Source of the DNA: Marmoricola sp.
GTDB taxonomy: Bacteria > Actinomycetota > Actinomycetes > Propionibacteriales > Nocardioidaceae
Length of the DNA stretch: 64,000 nt
Assembly: GCA_025964775.1 (NCBI GenBank)
Contig: JAOPYE010000004.1
Span: 1-64,000, forward strand
Direction: 5' to 3'
Part shown: piece by piece, positions 42,180-52,577 of the stretch
Position numbering within the stretch: the first letter of the stretch is position 1
Layout: every line of letters begins with the position of its first letter
The notes under the pieces: model-generated
What the model was told of the DNA's origin: nothing
The model's input: the letters and a program-made list of their open reading frames with translations, nothing else
Database searches by the model: none
Translations under genes and position numbers: made by a program

Positions 42180-42653
42180 ATGGCAAGCCCACGCGTTCGC
42201 AAGGTCGCCGACCGCATCAAGGTCATCGTCGCCGAGATGCTCGAGCGCCGGATCAAGGACCCGCGGCTCGGGTTCGTCACGGTCACCGATGTCCGGGTCA
42301 CCGGCGACACCCAGCAGGCCTCGGTCTTCTACACCGTCTTCGGCGAGAGCGATGACCTCGTCGGGACGGCGGCCGCGCTCGAATCTGCCAAGGGCCTGAT
42401 CCGGTCCGAGGTCGCCAAGCAGCTCGGGATGCGGCACTCGCCGTCGATCGAGTTCATCCACGACGCTCTGCCGGAGTCGGCTCGGGCGATCGACGACCTT
42501 CTCAGCCGGGCTCGTGCCTCCGACGAGGTCGTGGCCCAGGCCCGCAGCGGAGCCGAGTACGCCGGCGAACCCGATCCGTACAAGAAACCGAGGGACGCGG
42601 GCGCAGAAGACGGCGCAGAAGACGGCGCCGACCTCGACGACGACGACGAGTGA
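42180..42653 (+). CDS. rbfA: Ribosome-binding factor A
   Basis: [35 protein letters not shown]. Confidence 0.95.
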   Translation: MASPRVRKVADRIKVIVAEMLERRIKDPRLGFVTVTDVRVTGDTQQASVFYTVFGESDDLVGTAAALESAKGLIRSEVAKQLGMRHSPSIEFIHDALPESARAIDDLLSRARASDEVVAQARSGAEYAGEPDPYKKPRDAGAEDGAEDGADLDDDDE

Positions 42654-43528
42654 CCGCCTCGACAACCTCGGGCCTGGTCATCGTCGACAAGCCCGCCGGG
42701 ATGACCTCGCACGACGTGGTCGCCAGGGTCCGTCGACTGGCCGGCACCCGCAAGGTGGGCCATGCCGGCACCCTGGACCCGATGGCCACCGGAGTCCTCG
42801 TCGTGGGCATCAACCGCGCGACCAGGCTGCTCGGGCACCTGCTGCTGACCGACAAGACCTACGACGCCACCATCGTGCTGGGTGCGAGCACGACCACCGA
42901 CGACGCCGAGGGCGAGGAACTGCAGGCGACGGCCACCGATGAGGTCTCCGAGGAGGCCGTCCGTGCCGGCCTGGAGGCGATGGTCGGCGAGATCGATCAG
43001 GTGCCCTCGGCGGTCTCGGCGATCAAGGTCGACGGCAAGCGGGCCTACGAACGGGTGCGCGCCGGTGAGCACGTCGAGCTGGCCCCGCGTCGGGTCAGGA
43101 TCGCGTCGATCGACGTCACCCGCGTGGCTCGCGCCGGTGCCCGGCTCGAGGTCGACGTCAGCGTCGCCTGCTCCAGCGGCACCTACATCCGCGCGATCGC
43201 GCGTGACCTCGGCGAGGCGCTCGGCGTCGGAGGCCACCTGAGCTCGCTGCGGCGTACGGCGGTCGGGTCCTTCAGGATCGACGGCGCCCGGACGCTGGAC
43301 GAGCTGGCGGGCGAGTTCGCCGTCATCGACATCGCTGCGGCTGCCCGTGCGACGTTCCCGGCGTACGAGCTGGAGGAGGTGGAGGCGGCGCTCGTCCGGG
43401 TCGGTCGCAAGCTTCCGCTGGAACTGCCGGCCGAAGGACCCGTGGCCGTCTTCGCCCCCGACGGCGAGTTCCTGGCCCTCTACGAGCGCGGCGGCGAGCT
43501 GGCCCGCGCGGTGGCGGTGTTCGTGTGA
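42650..43528 (+). CDS. truB: tRNA pseudouridine(55) synthase
   Basis: [17 protein letters not shown]...[16 protein letters not shown]. Confidence 0.97.
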   Translation: MTASTTSGLVIVDKPAGMTSHDVVARVRRLAGTRKVGHAGTLDPMATGVLVVGINRATRLLGHLLLTDKTYDATIVLGASTTTDDAEGEELQATATDEVSEEAVRAGLEAMVGEIDQVPSAVSAIKVDGKRAYERVRAGEHVELAPRRVRIASIDVTRVARAGARLEVDVSVACSSGTYIRAIARDLGEALGVGGHLSSLRRTAVGSFRIDGARTLDELAGEFAVIDIAAAARATFPAYELEEVEAALVRVGRKLPLELPAEGPVAVFAPDGEFLALYERGGELARAVAVFV

Positions 43529-43848
43529 CGACCCCGATCTTCCACGTGGCCCTGGCTGCGGACTGGGCAGCAGCGCAGGCGAGCGGCGAGTACGCCATCT
43601 CAACTCGGGGTCGCACCCTGGCCGAGGAGGGCTTCATCCACGCCTCTCGCTCGGACCAGTGGGAGGCGATCCGCGCCCGCTTCTACGCCGGTGTCACCGA
43701 GCAGGTCCTCGTGCTGGAGATCGATCCCGACAGGCTCACCAGCCCGGTGGTCGTCGAGTACGTCGCCGAGGCGGGCCAGGAGTTTCCGCACATCTACGGA
43801 CCGATCAACCTCGACGCGGTCGTCCGGGTCGAACCCCTCGACCAGTAG
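43525..43848 (+). CDS. DUF952 domain protein
   Basis: IFHVALAADWAAAQASGEYAISTRGRTLAEEGFIHASR. Confidence 0.85.
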   Translation: MTTPIFHVALAADWAAAQASGEYAISTRGRTLAEEGFIHASRSDQWEAIRARFYAGVTEQVLVLEIDPDRLTSPVVVEYVAEAGQEFPHIYGPINLDAVVRVEPLDQ

Positions 43849-43938
43849 CCTCGCCTCATGATCCTCGCTGCGCTCGTCAATGAGCTCTCGGCCACTCGGT
43901 CTCGAGCAAGCTCGGACCCTCGGTAGCCTCGGCTCATG
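43846..43938 (+). repeat. Dispersed repeat copy 1 with promoter-like ends and a 22-codon mini-ORF (43858-43926), abutting ribF start
   Basis: About 78 nt matching 59875-59952 with 10 mismatches by hand alignment. Confidence 0.85.
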
Positions 43939-44898
43939 CGTGTCTGGCATTCCCTGGAGCAGGTTCCGGCTGATCTCGGCCGGACGGTTGTCGTCATCGG
44001 CAACTTCGACGGCGTGCACCTCGGCCACCAGCACGTCATCGGCCGGGCGCGCGAACTCGCCGACGAAGCCGGGATCCAGCTTGTCGCCGTGACCTTCGAC
44101 CCGCACCCGATGGCGGTGCTGCGCCCTGACCACGCTCCACTGACCCTGACCGACGTCGCAGCAAGGTGCGAGCTGCTCGCTGCTGCGGGTGCCGACGACG
44201 TGTTCGTGATCCCCTTCTCCCGCGAGATCGCTGCGTGGACCCCGGACGAGTTCATCGAGAGGGTGCTCGTCGACGGCCTGCACGCGTGCGCCGTCGTCGT
44301 GGGCGCGAACTTCCGGTTCGGCAACCGTGCGGCCGGTGACGTGGCGACCCTGATCGCCGCGGGCCGCGGCGCGGATTTCGTGGTCGAGGGAATCGCTCTC
44401 GACGGCGGCCCGCAGGTGTGGTCCTCGACGTACGTGCGCACCTGCTTGCTCGCCGGCGACGTCGAGGGTGCAGCCGAAGCGCTCGGCCGCCCGTACGCCG
44501 TGACCGGTGAGGTCGTCAAGGGCGATCAGCGCGGCCGCGAGCTCGGCTTCCCGACCGCGAACGTCCCGACGCGCGGCATCGCAGCCCCTGCCGACGGCGT
44601 GTACGCCGGCTGGCTGCGTCGCCTCCCGTCGACAGGCTCAGGACGAGGGACAGAACCGGACTCGACCCCGCTGCCGGCGGCGATCTCGGTGGGCACGAAC
44701 CCGACCTTCGACGGAGAGCGCGAGCGCCGGGTCGAGGCCTACGTCCTGGACCGCACCGACCTCGACCTGTACGGCGCACGGGTCGAGATCTCGTTCGTCG
44801 CCCGGATCCGGGGCATGGTCGCGTTCGAGGGCATCGAGGCGCTGGTCGAGACGATGAAGGGCGATGTCGTCCGGACCCGAGAGATCCTCGGTACGTGA
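43936..44898 (+). CDS. ribF: Bifunctional riboflavin kinase/FAD synthetase
   Basis: VVVIGNFDGVHLGHQHVI, VTFDPHPMAVL, GFPTANV, VGTNPTF. Confidence 0.95.
   Translation: MRVWHSLEQVPADLGRTVVVIGNFDGVHLGHQHVIGRARELADEAGIQLVAVTFDPHPMAVLRPDHAPLTLTDVAARCELLAAAGADDVFVIPFSREIAAWTPDEFIERVLVDGLHACAVVVGANFRFGNRAAGDVATLIAAGRGADFVVEGIALDGGPQVWSSTYVRTCLLAGDVEGAAEALGRPYAVTGEVVKGDQRGRELGFPTANVPTRGIAAPADGVYAGWLRRLPSTGSGRGTEPDSTPLPAAISVGTNPTFDGERERRVEAYVLDRTDLDLYGARVEISFVARIRGMVAFEGIEALVETMKGDVVRTREILGT
44621..44660 (+). repeat. REP-like insert inside ribF containing GTCGACAGGCTCAGGACGAGG
   Basis: In-frame sequence RLPSTGSGRGTEPDST between GVYAGWL and PAAISVGTNPTFDG, which are normally close together. Confidence 0.65.
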
Positions 44899-45662
44899 TC
44901 GCAGCCCTGGTCGCTGGCCTGCGGGCCGTGGTGGCAGCGTTCAGCTTCCTCACGGTGCTGCCGTTCGGGCGCCTCGTGGCCCTCGACGGTCGCGACGTCG
45001 CCCGCGGATCGGTGCTGTTCGGAGTGGTCGGCGGTGCCATCGGTGCGATGACCGGAGGCGTGGCATTCGGGCTCGCCGATCGACTCTCACCGTTGCTCGG
45101 CGCGGTCCTGGCGGTCGCCCTCGGCACCATCGTCACCGGGGCACTGCACCTGGACGGCCTGGCCGACTGTGCCGACGGCTTCGGCGGCCGCACCCCGGCG
45201 GACCGGCTGCGGATCATGCGCGATCACACCATCGGCACCTACGGGGCAAGTGCCTTGCTGCTCGACCTGGTCGTCCGGATCTGCGCACTAGCCACGATCG
45301 CGCGCACCAAGGAAGCAATCCTGTTCTCGATCGCAGCCGGTGCTCTTTCGCGCGTCGGCGGCCCGCTCCTCGCTGTCTGGTTGCCGTACGCGCAGGCCAG
45401 GCCGGGCGCCGGTGAGGCCCTGAACTCGCACCCCAGCCAGCCGCGAGCAGCCGTCGCCCTGGTCGTGGCTGCCCTGATCGCGTTCGTGGCGATCCCGGCG
45501 ACCGGCAGCTATGCCGCGATCGTCGCCACCACGGGCATCGTGATCGCGCACGTCGGATGGACTGCCAGGTCCCGGCTCGGAGGGGTCACCGGAGACGTGA
45601 TGGGGGCAACCTCGGAACTCGTCGAGCTCGCCGTCCTGGTCGTCCTCGTCTGGATGCGCTGA
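44895..45662 (+). CDS. cobS: Adenosylcobinamide-GDP ribazoletransferase (cobalamin synthase)
   Basis: FLTVLPFGR, GALHLDGLADCADGFGG. Confidence 0.93.
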   Translation: MIAALVAGLRAVVAAFSFLTVLPFGRLVALDGRDVARGSVLFGVVGGAIGAMTGGVAFGLADRLSPLLGAVLAVALGTIVTGALHLDGLADCADGFGGRTPADRLRIMRDHTIGTYGASALLLDLVVRICALATIARTKEAILFSIAAGALSRVGGPLLAVWLPYAQARPGAGEALNSHPSQPRAAVALVVAALIAFVAIPATGSYAAIVATTGIVIAHVGWTARSRLGGVTGDVMGATSELVELAVLVVLVWMR

Positions 45663-45665
45663 GCC

Positions 45666-45728
45666 GATAGTCCGGCACGTTCTCGCCCCCGCCAGACCCT
45701 GAGAAGGGCCAAAACGTGCCGGACTATC
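45666..45728. terminator. Bidirectional terminator-like inverted repeat between convergent genes
   Basis: GATAGTCCGGCACGTT ... AACGTGCCGGACTATC (16-bp perfect arms). Confidence 0.8.
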
Positions 45729-47856
45729 CGACTTCTGCCGGCACCAGGGCCACGACGGTCACCGGTACGCCGCTCAGCGCAGCGTTCCCGCTGACGTCGA
45801 GGCGCTCGGGATCGGTGAGGTCGTTGATCGAGACCCCGGCGACTCCGGCGGCGTTTCCGAGCCGGATGCCCTCGACCTGGTGGCCGTAGCCGTGCGGCAA
45901 CGAGACGACGCCGCGCATCATGTCCTCGGCGGCGGCGACCTCCACATCCACCGATCCGACGCGCGAGGTCACCCGGACCACGTCGCCGTCGTTGATCCCG
46001 CGGCTGCTCAGATCGGCGGGGTTCATCAGCAGCTGGTGGCGTGGCTTGCCGCGGGTGAGCCGTTCTGAGTTGTGCATCCAGGAGTTGCAGTCCTGCTTGT
46101 GCCGCCGGCCGATCAGGACGAGTTCGCCCTCGGCGGGCACCGGCAGGCCGGCCCGGAGCCGGTCGAGGTCGGCGACCAGCGGGGCAGGGGCCAGGTCGAT
46201 CCGCTTGTCCTTGGTGTGCAGGCGGCCGGGCATCGTCGGGCGCAGCGGTCCCAGGTCGACGCCGGCGGGGTTCTTGCGCAGTTCGCGCATCGAGGTCTTG
46301 CGTCCGAGCGCGAGCAGCAGCGTGATCATCGTCGTCGGGCTGAGCGAGAGTCGCACTCGCTCGGAGAGTCGCTGGACCAGCGACGTGTTCCGGTGGATCC
46401 GCGCCGTCGTGCGCAGGGCGATCTCGCGGAAGATCTCCCAGTCGTGCATCGCGTCCTTCTCCTTCGCGAAGACGGCTGGCGTGAAGCGCGCAGTGTTCCG
46501 GACGGCCAGCGTGTGGAAGACCAGGTCGTAGTGGTCGCGCTCCAGCGCCGTGGTCGGCGGCAGGATCACGTCGGCGTGCCGGGTCGTCTCGTTGAGGTAG
46601 ATGTCGACGCTGGCCATGAAGTCCAGTCCGGCGAACGCCTCGCTGAGCCGACGGCCGTCGGGGGTCGAGAGGACAGGATTGCCCGCCAGCGTCAGGACCG
46701 CCTTGATCTGTCCGGCGCCGGGGGTCTCGATCTCCTCGCGGAAGCAGGAGACCGGCAGCTCGCCCCCGAACTCCGGCATGTCGCGGACGCGGCTGCGCCA
46801 CACGCCGAAGTGTCCCGCCGAGAGCAGTCCGTTCTTGGCGGCGTCGATCGCCGGCTCGGGGAACATCACCCCGCCGATCCGGTCGAAGTTGCCGGTCAGG
46901 ATGTTGAGCAGGTTGATCGCCCACTGGCAGATCGAGCCGAATCCCTGCGTCGAGAGTCCGATCCGGCCGTAGGCGGCCGCCCCTGGCGCAGCGGCGAACT
47001 CGCGGGTGATGCGACGGATCTCCTCGGCAGGGACGCCGCTGACGGTCTCGGCGTACTCGGGCGTGAAGTCGGTGATCGCGCGCTGGAGCTCCTCGACGTG
47101 GTCCACGTACGTCGGCACATCGGTCAGGCCCTCGGCGAACAGGGTGTTGATCATCGCCATCAGCACGACCGCATCGCTCGCCGGCCGGATGAAGTGGTGC
47201 TCGCTGGCGACCTTGGCCGTCTCGGTGCGGCGCGGATCGAAAACGACCATCCTGCCGCCGCGCGCCTTGAGCTCGCGCACCCGGTTCGGGAAGTCCGGGA
47301 CGGTCATCAACGAGCCGTTCGACGCCATCGGGTTGGCGCCGAAGACCAGGAAGTAACTGGTCCGGTCGATGTCGGGGACCGGCAGCAGCAGCTGGTGGCC
47401 GAACTGCAGCATGCCGACGTACATGTGCGGGATCTGGTCGACCGAGGACGCCGAGAACTTGTTGCGGGTCTTGAAGGTCTTGATCAGCTGGAAGCCGTGG
47501 GTCATCGAACCCAGCGAGTGTGCGTTCGGGTTGCCGAGGTAGATGCCGAGGGCGTTCTTGTCGTTCTCGTTGATCGCCTTGGCCAGGCCGTCGGCGACCG
47601 TGTCGAGGGCCTCGTCCCAGCTGATCTCGGTCCAGGTGGCCTCCGCCCCGGTCCCGGTACGCCGGACGGGTCGCCGCAACCGGTCGGGGTCGGTGTAGAT
47701 GTCGGCCAGGGCGACGCCCTTGGGGCAGATGTGACCGCGGGAGAGCGGATCGGCCTCGTTCCCGCGGATCTGGGTGACGGCGCCGTCCTCGATCGTGAGC
47801 GTGAGCCCGCAGATGGCTTCGCAGAGGTTGCACACGCCGAGCTTGGTCTGGGTCAT
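45724..47856 (-). CDS. Molybdopterin-dependent oxidoreductase with N-terminal 4Fe-4S motif
   Basis: GVCNLCEAICGLTLTIEDGAVTQIRGNEADPLSRGHICPKG; molybdopterin and dinucleotide-binding domains. Confidence 0.93.
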   Translation of the reverse strand: MTQTKLGVCNLCEAICGLTLTIEDGAVTQIRGNEADPLSRGHICPKGVALADIYTDPDRLRRPVRRTGTGAEATWTEISWDEALDTVADGLAKAINENDKNALGIYLGNPNAHSLGSMTHGFQLIKTFKTRNKFSASSVDQIPHMYVGMLQFGHQLLLPVPDIDRTSYFLVFGANPMASNGSLMTVPDFPNRVRELKARGGRMVVFDPRRTETAKVASEHHFIRPASDAVVLMAMINTLFAEGLTDVPTYVDHVEELQRAITDFTPEYAETVSGVPAEEIRRITREFAAAPGAAAYGRIGLSTQGFGSICQWAINLLNILTGNFDRIGGVMFPEPAIDAAKNGLLSAGHFGVWRSRVRDMPEFGGELPVSCFREEIETPGAGQIKAVLTLAGNPVLSTPDGRRLSEAFAGLDFMASVDIYLNETTRHADVILPPTTALERDHYDLVFHTLAVRNTARFTPAVFAKEKDAMHDWEIFREIALRTTARIHRNTSLVQRLSERVRLSLSPTTMITLLLALGRKTSMRELRKNPAGVDLGPLRPTMPGRLHTKDKRIDLAPAPLVADLDRLRAGLPVPAEGELVLIGRRHKQDCNSWMHNSERLTRGKPRHQLLMNPADLSSRGINDGDVVRVTSRVGSVDVEVAAAEDMMRGVVSLPHGYGHQVEGIRLGNAAGVAGVSINDLTDPERLDVSGNAALSGVPVTVVALVPAEVG

Positions 47857-47995
47857 GTCTCGGATGGTCCCACGATTTCACGCTCACCGGGAGCGCTGAT
47901 AGCCTTGGTTGTTGCCGTCTGACGGCCGCGGATCAAGAGTGCCCGGAGGGACATGCCCCGGCGCGCCGCGCAGCAAACACATGAAGGGAGTCCAC

Positions 47996-48271
47996 GTGTC
48001 CATCGGTACCGACGCGGAGACCAAGAAGAGGATCATCGCCGAGTACGCCACCATTGATGGCGACACCGGCTCCCCCGAGGTGCAGATCGCGTTGCTCTCG
48101 CACCGCATCTCGCACCTGACCGAGCACCTCAAGACGCACAAGCACGACCACCACAGCCGTCGTGGCCTGCTTCTGCTCGTCGGCCAGCGCCGCCGTCTTC
48201 TCAACTACCTCGAGAAGACCGACATCGAGCGCTACCGCTCGATCGTTCAGCGGCTCGGCCTGCGTCGATGA
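47996..48271 (+). CDS. rpsO: 30S ribosomal protein S15
   Basis: [49 protein letters not shown]. Confidence 0.97.
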   Translation: MSIGTDAETKKRIIAEYATIDGDTGSPEVQIALLSHRISHLTEHLKTHKHDHHSRRGLLLLVGQRRRLLNYLEKTDIERYRSIVQRLGLRR

Positions 48272-48276
48272 TTCTC

Positions 48277-48308
48277 CGCGGCGGTTCGCCTTCGGGCGGG
48301 CCGCCGCG
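48277..48308 (+). other. GC-rich hairpin closed by UUCG tetraloop, rpsO-pnp intergenic
   Basis: CGCGGCGGTTCGCC-TTCG-GGCGGGCCGCCGCG. Confidence 0.8.
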
Positions 48309-48545
48309 TGTCATATCTTCCCACTGAAAACTGAATACCAACCATTAACAGGAGCGGCCCGCGAAACGCCGGCTCGGTCCTCGGTAGTGGCTTTCGGAGC
48401 GCAGGTTGAACGGCGTTCCGCAGGCCTCGATCGAAGACCGGCCACCTACCCTCACATCGGTGAGGTCGCAGGCAGTGCCTCACTCGTAGCCCTTGCGGGC
48501 TAATCATGGGCTCGCGGGACGCTCCGCGAAGAGAAAGGGAAACCC

Positions 48546-50783
48546 TTGAACGAGGGCCCCGTCATTTCCGCCGTCGAAACCGTTCTGGACAACGGCAAGT
48601 TCGGCACCCGCACGATCAAGTTCGAGACCGGGCTGCTGGCCCGCCAGGCCGCTGGTGCGGTCACCGCGTACCTCGACGACGACACGATGCTGCTCTCGGC
48701 GACCACTGCCGGCAAGCAGCCCAAGGACCACTTCGACTTCTTCCCCCTCACGATCGACGTCGAGGAGCGGATGTACGCCGCCGGCCGCATCCCGGGATCG
48801 TTCTTCCGCAGTGAAGGCCGCCCGGGCGAGGACGCGATCCTGGCCTGCCGCCTGATCGACCGCCCGCTGCGCCCGACCTTCAAGAAGGGTCTGCGCAACG
48901 AGGTCCAGGTCGTCATCACCGTGCTGGCCCTCAACCCGGACGCCCCGTACGACGTCCTCGCGATCAACGCCGCCTCTGCGTCGACGCAGATCTCCGGCCT
49001 GCCGTTCACCGGCCCGGTCGGCGCCACCCGTGTCGCCCTGATCGAGGGCCAGTGGGTCGCGTTCCCGTCGTACAGCCAGACCGAGAAGGCCGTCTTCGAC
49101 ATGGTCGTCGCCGGTCGGGTCACCGACACCGGTGACGTCGCGATCATGATGGTCGAGGCCGAGGCCACCGAGAACACCATCGAGCTCATCGCCAACGGCG
49201 CCGTCGCGCCGACCGAAGAGGTCGTCGCCAGCGGTCTGGAAGCGGCCAAGCCGTTCATCAAGCAGCTGTGCGAAGCACAGGTCGAGCTGGCCAAGCAGGC
49301 CGCGAAGCCTGTCCAGGAGTTCCCGATCTTCCTCGACTACGAGGACGACGTGTACGCCGCTGTGGCCGCCCACGCCACCGACGCCACCGCGTCGGCGCTG
49401 AAGATCGCCGGCAAGGCCGAGCGCGAGGACACTCTCGACGACGTCAAGGCTGACGTCCTCTCCGCCCTGGGTGAGAAGTTCGAGGGTCGCGAGAAGGAGA
49501 TCGGCGCAGCGTTCCGCTCGCTGAACAAGGCGCTGATGCGTCAGCGTGTGCTCCGCGACAAGATCCGGATGGACGGCCGTGGCCTGACCGACATCCGGTC
49601 GCTCTCGGCCGAGGTCGAGGTCATCCCGCGGGTGCACGGTTCGGCGCTGTTCGAGCGTGGCGAGACCCAGATCCTGGGCGTCACCACGCTGGACATGCTC
49701 AAGCTCGAGCAGCAGCTCGACGGCCTCTCCCCGGAGAAGCACCGCCGGTACATGCACAAGTACATCTTCCCGCCGTTCTCCACCGGTGAGACCGGCCGTG
49801 TCGGTTCGCCGAAGCGCCGCGAGACCGGGCACGGTGCGCTCGCGCGCCGAGCGCTGCTGCCGGTGCTGCCGACCCGTGAAGAGTTCCCGTACGCCATCCG
49901 TCAGCTCTCCGAGGCGATGGGCTCCAACGGGTCCACCTCGATGGGCTCGGTCTGCGCCTCGACGCTGTCGCTGCTCCAGGCCGGCGTCCCGCTGAAGGCT
50001 CCGGTCGCCGGTATCGCGATGGGTCTGATCTCCGACGAGGTCGACGGCAAGACCGAGTACGTAGCGCTGACTGACATCCTCGGTGCCGAGGACGCGTTCG
50101 GCGACATGGACTTCAAGGTTGCAGGTACCAAGCAGTTCGTCACCGCCCTCCAGCTCGACACCAAGCTCGACGGCATCCCCGCCGACGTGCTGGCCGGCGC
50201 GCTGACCCAGGCCCGCGACGCCCGTCTGGCGATCCTCGAGGTGATGGCCGAGGCCATCGACGGCCCCGAGGAGATGTCGATCCACGCCCCGCGGATCATC
50301 ACCGTGAAGATCCCGGTCGACAAGATCGGCGAGGTGATCGGGCCGAAGGGCAAGATCATCAACCAGATCCAGGACGACACCGGCGCCAACATCTCGATCG
50401 AGGACGACGGCACCATCTACATCGGTGCGACGAACGGCGAAGCGGCTGAAGCTGCCCGCCAGGCCGTCAACGCGATCGCCAACCCGACGATGCCCGAGGT
50501 CGGCGAGCGCTACCTCGGCACCGTCGTCAAGACGACCAACTTCGGTGCGTTCGTCTCGCTGATGCCGGGCAAGGACGGGCTGCTGCACATCAGCAAGCTG
50601 CGCGCCCTCGCCGGTGGCAAGCGTGTCGACAACGTCGAGGACGTCGTCTCGGTCGGCCAGAAGATCCAGGTCGAGATCGGCGAGATCGACGACCGCGGCA
50701 AACTGTCGCTGGTTCCGTACATCGAGGGTGGCGAGGACTCGGCGTCCGACGACTCGGACGCAGGGGACTCAAGCGAAGCGTGA
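48546..50783 (+). CDS. pnp: Polyribonucleotide nucleotidyltransferase (guanosine pentaphosphate synthetase)
   Basis: [29 protein letters not shown] and S1 domains. Confidence 0.97.
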   Translation: MNEGPVISAVETVLDNGKFGTRTIKFETGLLARQAAGAVTAYLDDDTMLLSATTAGKQPKDHFDFFPLTIDVEERMYAAGRIPGSFFRSEGRPGEDAILACRLIDRPLRPTFKKGLRNEVQVVITVLALNPDAPYDVLAINAASASTQISGLPFTGPVGATRVALIEGQWVAFPSYSQTEKAVFDMVVAGRVTDTGDVAIMMVEAEATENTIELIANGAVAPTEEVVASGLEAAKPFIKQLCEAQVELAKQAAKPVQEFPIFLDYEDDVYAAVAAHATDATASALKIAGKAEREDTLDDVKADVLSALGEKFEGREKEIGAAFRSLNKALMRQRVLRDKIRMDGRGLTDIRSLSAEVEVIPRVHGSALFERGETQILGVTTLDMLKLEQQLDGLSPEKHRRYMHKYIFPPFSTGETGRVGSPKRRETGHGALARRALLPVLPTREEFPYAIRQLSEAMGSNGSTSMGSVCASTLSLLQAGVPLKAPVAGIAMGLISDEVDGKTEYVALTDILGAEDAFGDMDFKVAGTKQFVTALQLDTKLDGIPADVLAGALTQARDARLAILEVMAEAIDGPEEMSIHAPRIITVKIPVDKIGEVIGPKGKIINQIQDDTGANISIEDDGTIYIGATNGEAAEAARQAVNAIANPTMPEVGERYLGTVVKTTNFGAFVSLMPGKDGLLHISKLRALAGGKRVDNVEDVVSVGQKIQVEIGEIDDRGKLSLVPYIEGGEDSASDDSDAGDSSEA

Positions 50784-52072
50784 TGCTCGCAGCTGAGCAG
50801 AAGCCCGGCACGACCCGCACCCTCATCGAAGGCGTCCACAGGACTGTCCTTCCGGGAGGGCTGCGGGTCGTGACCGAGCACGTCCCCGGTGTCCGCTCGG
50901 CGGCCATCGGGGTCTTCGTCGGTGTCGGGTCCCGTGACGAGACTCCGGCGCTGAACGGCGCCTCGCACTTCCTCGAGCACCTCCTGTTCAAGGGCACCCC
51001 GAGCCGGTCGGCGATGGACATCTCGTCGTCGCTCGACGCGGTGGGCGGGGAGTTCAACGCCTACACCGCACGCGAGTACACCTGCTACCACGCACGTGTC
51101 CTCGACGAGGACCTGCCGATGGCGATTGACGTCCTCGGCGACATGCTGACGTCCTCGTTGATCACCGCCGAAGACGTCGAGGCCGAGCGTGAGGTCATCC
51201 TCGACGAGATCGCCATGCACGACGACGATCCCGACGACGTCGTGCACAACCTCTTCGCCGCGACCGCCTGGTCCGGCACGTCCCTGGCCCGGCCGATCGC
51301 CGGGACCGCCGAGTCGATCCGGGCGCTGACCCGCTCGCAGATCAACCGGTACTACAAGACCCGTTACACAGCGCCCGCGATGACGGTTACCGTCGCCGGC
51401 AACCTGGTGCACAAGGACGTCGTACGGCTCGTGCGCACGGCGTTCTCGCGCAACCACTTCCTGGCTGATCTCGAGGCGCGCCCGATGCCGCCGCGCGTCG
51501 CCGAGCGTCCGCGGGTGACCAAGCCCGGCGAGGTCACCACCGCGCGCCCGTTCGAACAGGTCAACCTGGTCCTCGGCATGCGTGGCATGACCCGCTCGGA
51601 CCCGCGTCGCTACGCGCTGGGCGTCCTGAACGCCGCCTTCGGCGGCGGATCGTCCTCACGGCTGTTCCAGGAGGTGCGCGAGAAGCGCGGCCTGGCGTAC
51701 TCGGTGTACTCGTTCGCCACCAGCTACTCCGATGCCGGCATGGTCGGCGTCGCGGTCGGATCGCTGCCGAGCAAGTCCGGCGAGGTCCTCGACGTGGTGC
51801 GCGCGGAACTGGCGCGGATGGTCGAGTCCGGCCTGACCGCCGACGAGCTCGACCGTGGCCGTGGCCAGATGCGTGGCGGCCTGGTGCTCAGCCTCGAGGA
51901 CACCGGCTCGCGGATGACCCGCCTCGGTGAGGTGGAGCTCTTCCAGGAGCGGCTGCTCTCGCTCGACGAGGTGCTGGCCCGGTTGGACGAGGTCACGCTC
52001 GAAGACGTGCACACGCTGGCCGCCGAGCTCTTCGGCCGACCTGAGACCCTGGCCGTCGTCGGCCCTAGTTAA
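50780..52072 (+). CDS. M16 family insulinase-like zinc peptidase
   Basis: [40 protein letters not shown] (HxxEH). Confidence 0.94.
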   Translation: MMLAAEQKPGTTRTLIEGVHRTVLPGGLRVVTEHVPGVRSAAIGVFVGVGSRDETPALNGASHFLEHLLFKGTPSRSAMDISSSLDAVGGEFNAYTAREYTCYHARVLDEDLPMAIDVLGDMLTSSLITAEDVEAEREVILDEIAMHDDDPDDVVHNLFAATAWSGTSLARPIAGTAESIRALTRSQINRYYKTRYTAPAMTVTVAGNLVHKDVVRLVRTAFSRNHFLADLEARPMPPRVAERPRVTKPGEVTTARPFEQVNLVLGMRGMTRSDPRRYALGVLNAAFGGGSSSRLFQEVREKRGLAYSVYSFATSYSDAGMVGVAVGSLPSKSGEVLDVVRAELARMVESGLTADELDRGRGQMRGGLVLSLEDTGSRMTRLGEVELFQERLLSLDEVLARLDEVTLEDVHTLAAELFGRPETLAVVGPS

Positions 52073-52577
52073 GCAGGCTCCACAGGACGCCGGCCCACGC
52101 GATCGCCCAGAGCACGCTGACGAACGAGCCGATGATGAAGCGTTCGGCGGCACCGGGCTGCTTGAGCTCGGGGTAGCGGCCCAGGCCCTTCATGGCCAGC
52201 ACCGCGAGCAGGCCCTCCGGCCAGCCGGCGACCAGGGTCGAGAAGATCGCGACCCGTTCCATGGCGCCGATCCAGGCACCGCCGCGCAGGACGTCACCGG
52301 CGCGCTCGATCGGACCACCGTGGTCCACCCGGTGCAGGACCGCGGCGGTGACCGGGCCGCCGCCGAAACCGGCCAGGATCGCGATCAGGACGATCAGGCT
52401 GCCGCGCAGCGTGTCGCCCTCGGCGACGTACGCCGGGTCGAAGAGCAACCAGCCGCCGAGACCGGCCAGGACCAGGACGCCCAGGACAGAGCCCACCAGG
52501 TGGGCTCGTAGGCGGTCGCTCAGCAGCCAGCCGGGAAGCGTCCCGGCCAGGCCGAGCAGCAGTGCGGCGATGATCAT
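52065..52577 (-). CDS. DUF3307-like membrane protein
   Basis: ERVAIFSTLVAGWPEGLLAVLAMKGLGRYPEL...ERFIIGSFVSVLWAIAWA. Confidence 0.6.
   Translation of the reverse strand: MIIAALLLGLAGTLPGWLLSDRLRAHLVGSVLGVLVLAGLGGWLLFDPAYVAEGDTLRGSLIVLIAILAGFGGGPVTAAVLHRVDHGGPIERAGDVLRGGAWIGAMERVAIFSTLVAGWPEGLLAVLAMKGLGRYPELKQPGAAERFIIGSFVSVLWAIAWAGVLWSLLN

Noticed and set aside
39203-42310. 1035-aa antisense ORF across infB
   Set aside because: Shadow ORF of low-complexity, high-GC coding DNA; infB is unambiguous.
44880-44900. Cobalamin riboswitch before cobS
   Set aside because: cobS overlaps the ribF 3' end; no B12-box-like leader present.
45509-47887. 792-aa alternative-frame minus-strand ORF over the molybdopterin oxidoreductase
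   Set aside because: Arg/Pro-rich out-of-frame translation; the 45724-47856 frame carries the conserved motifs.
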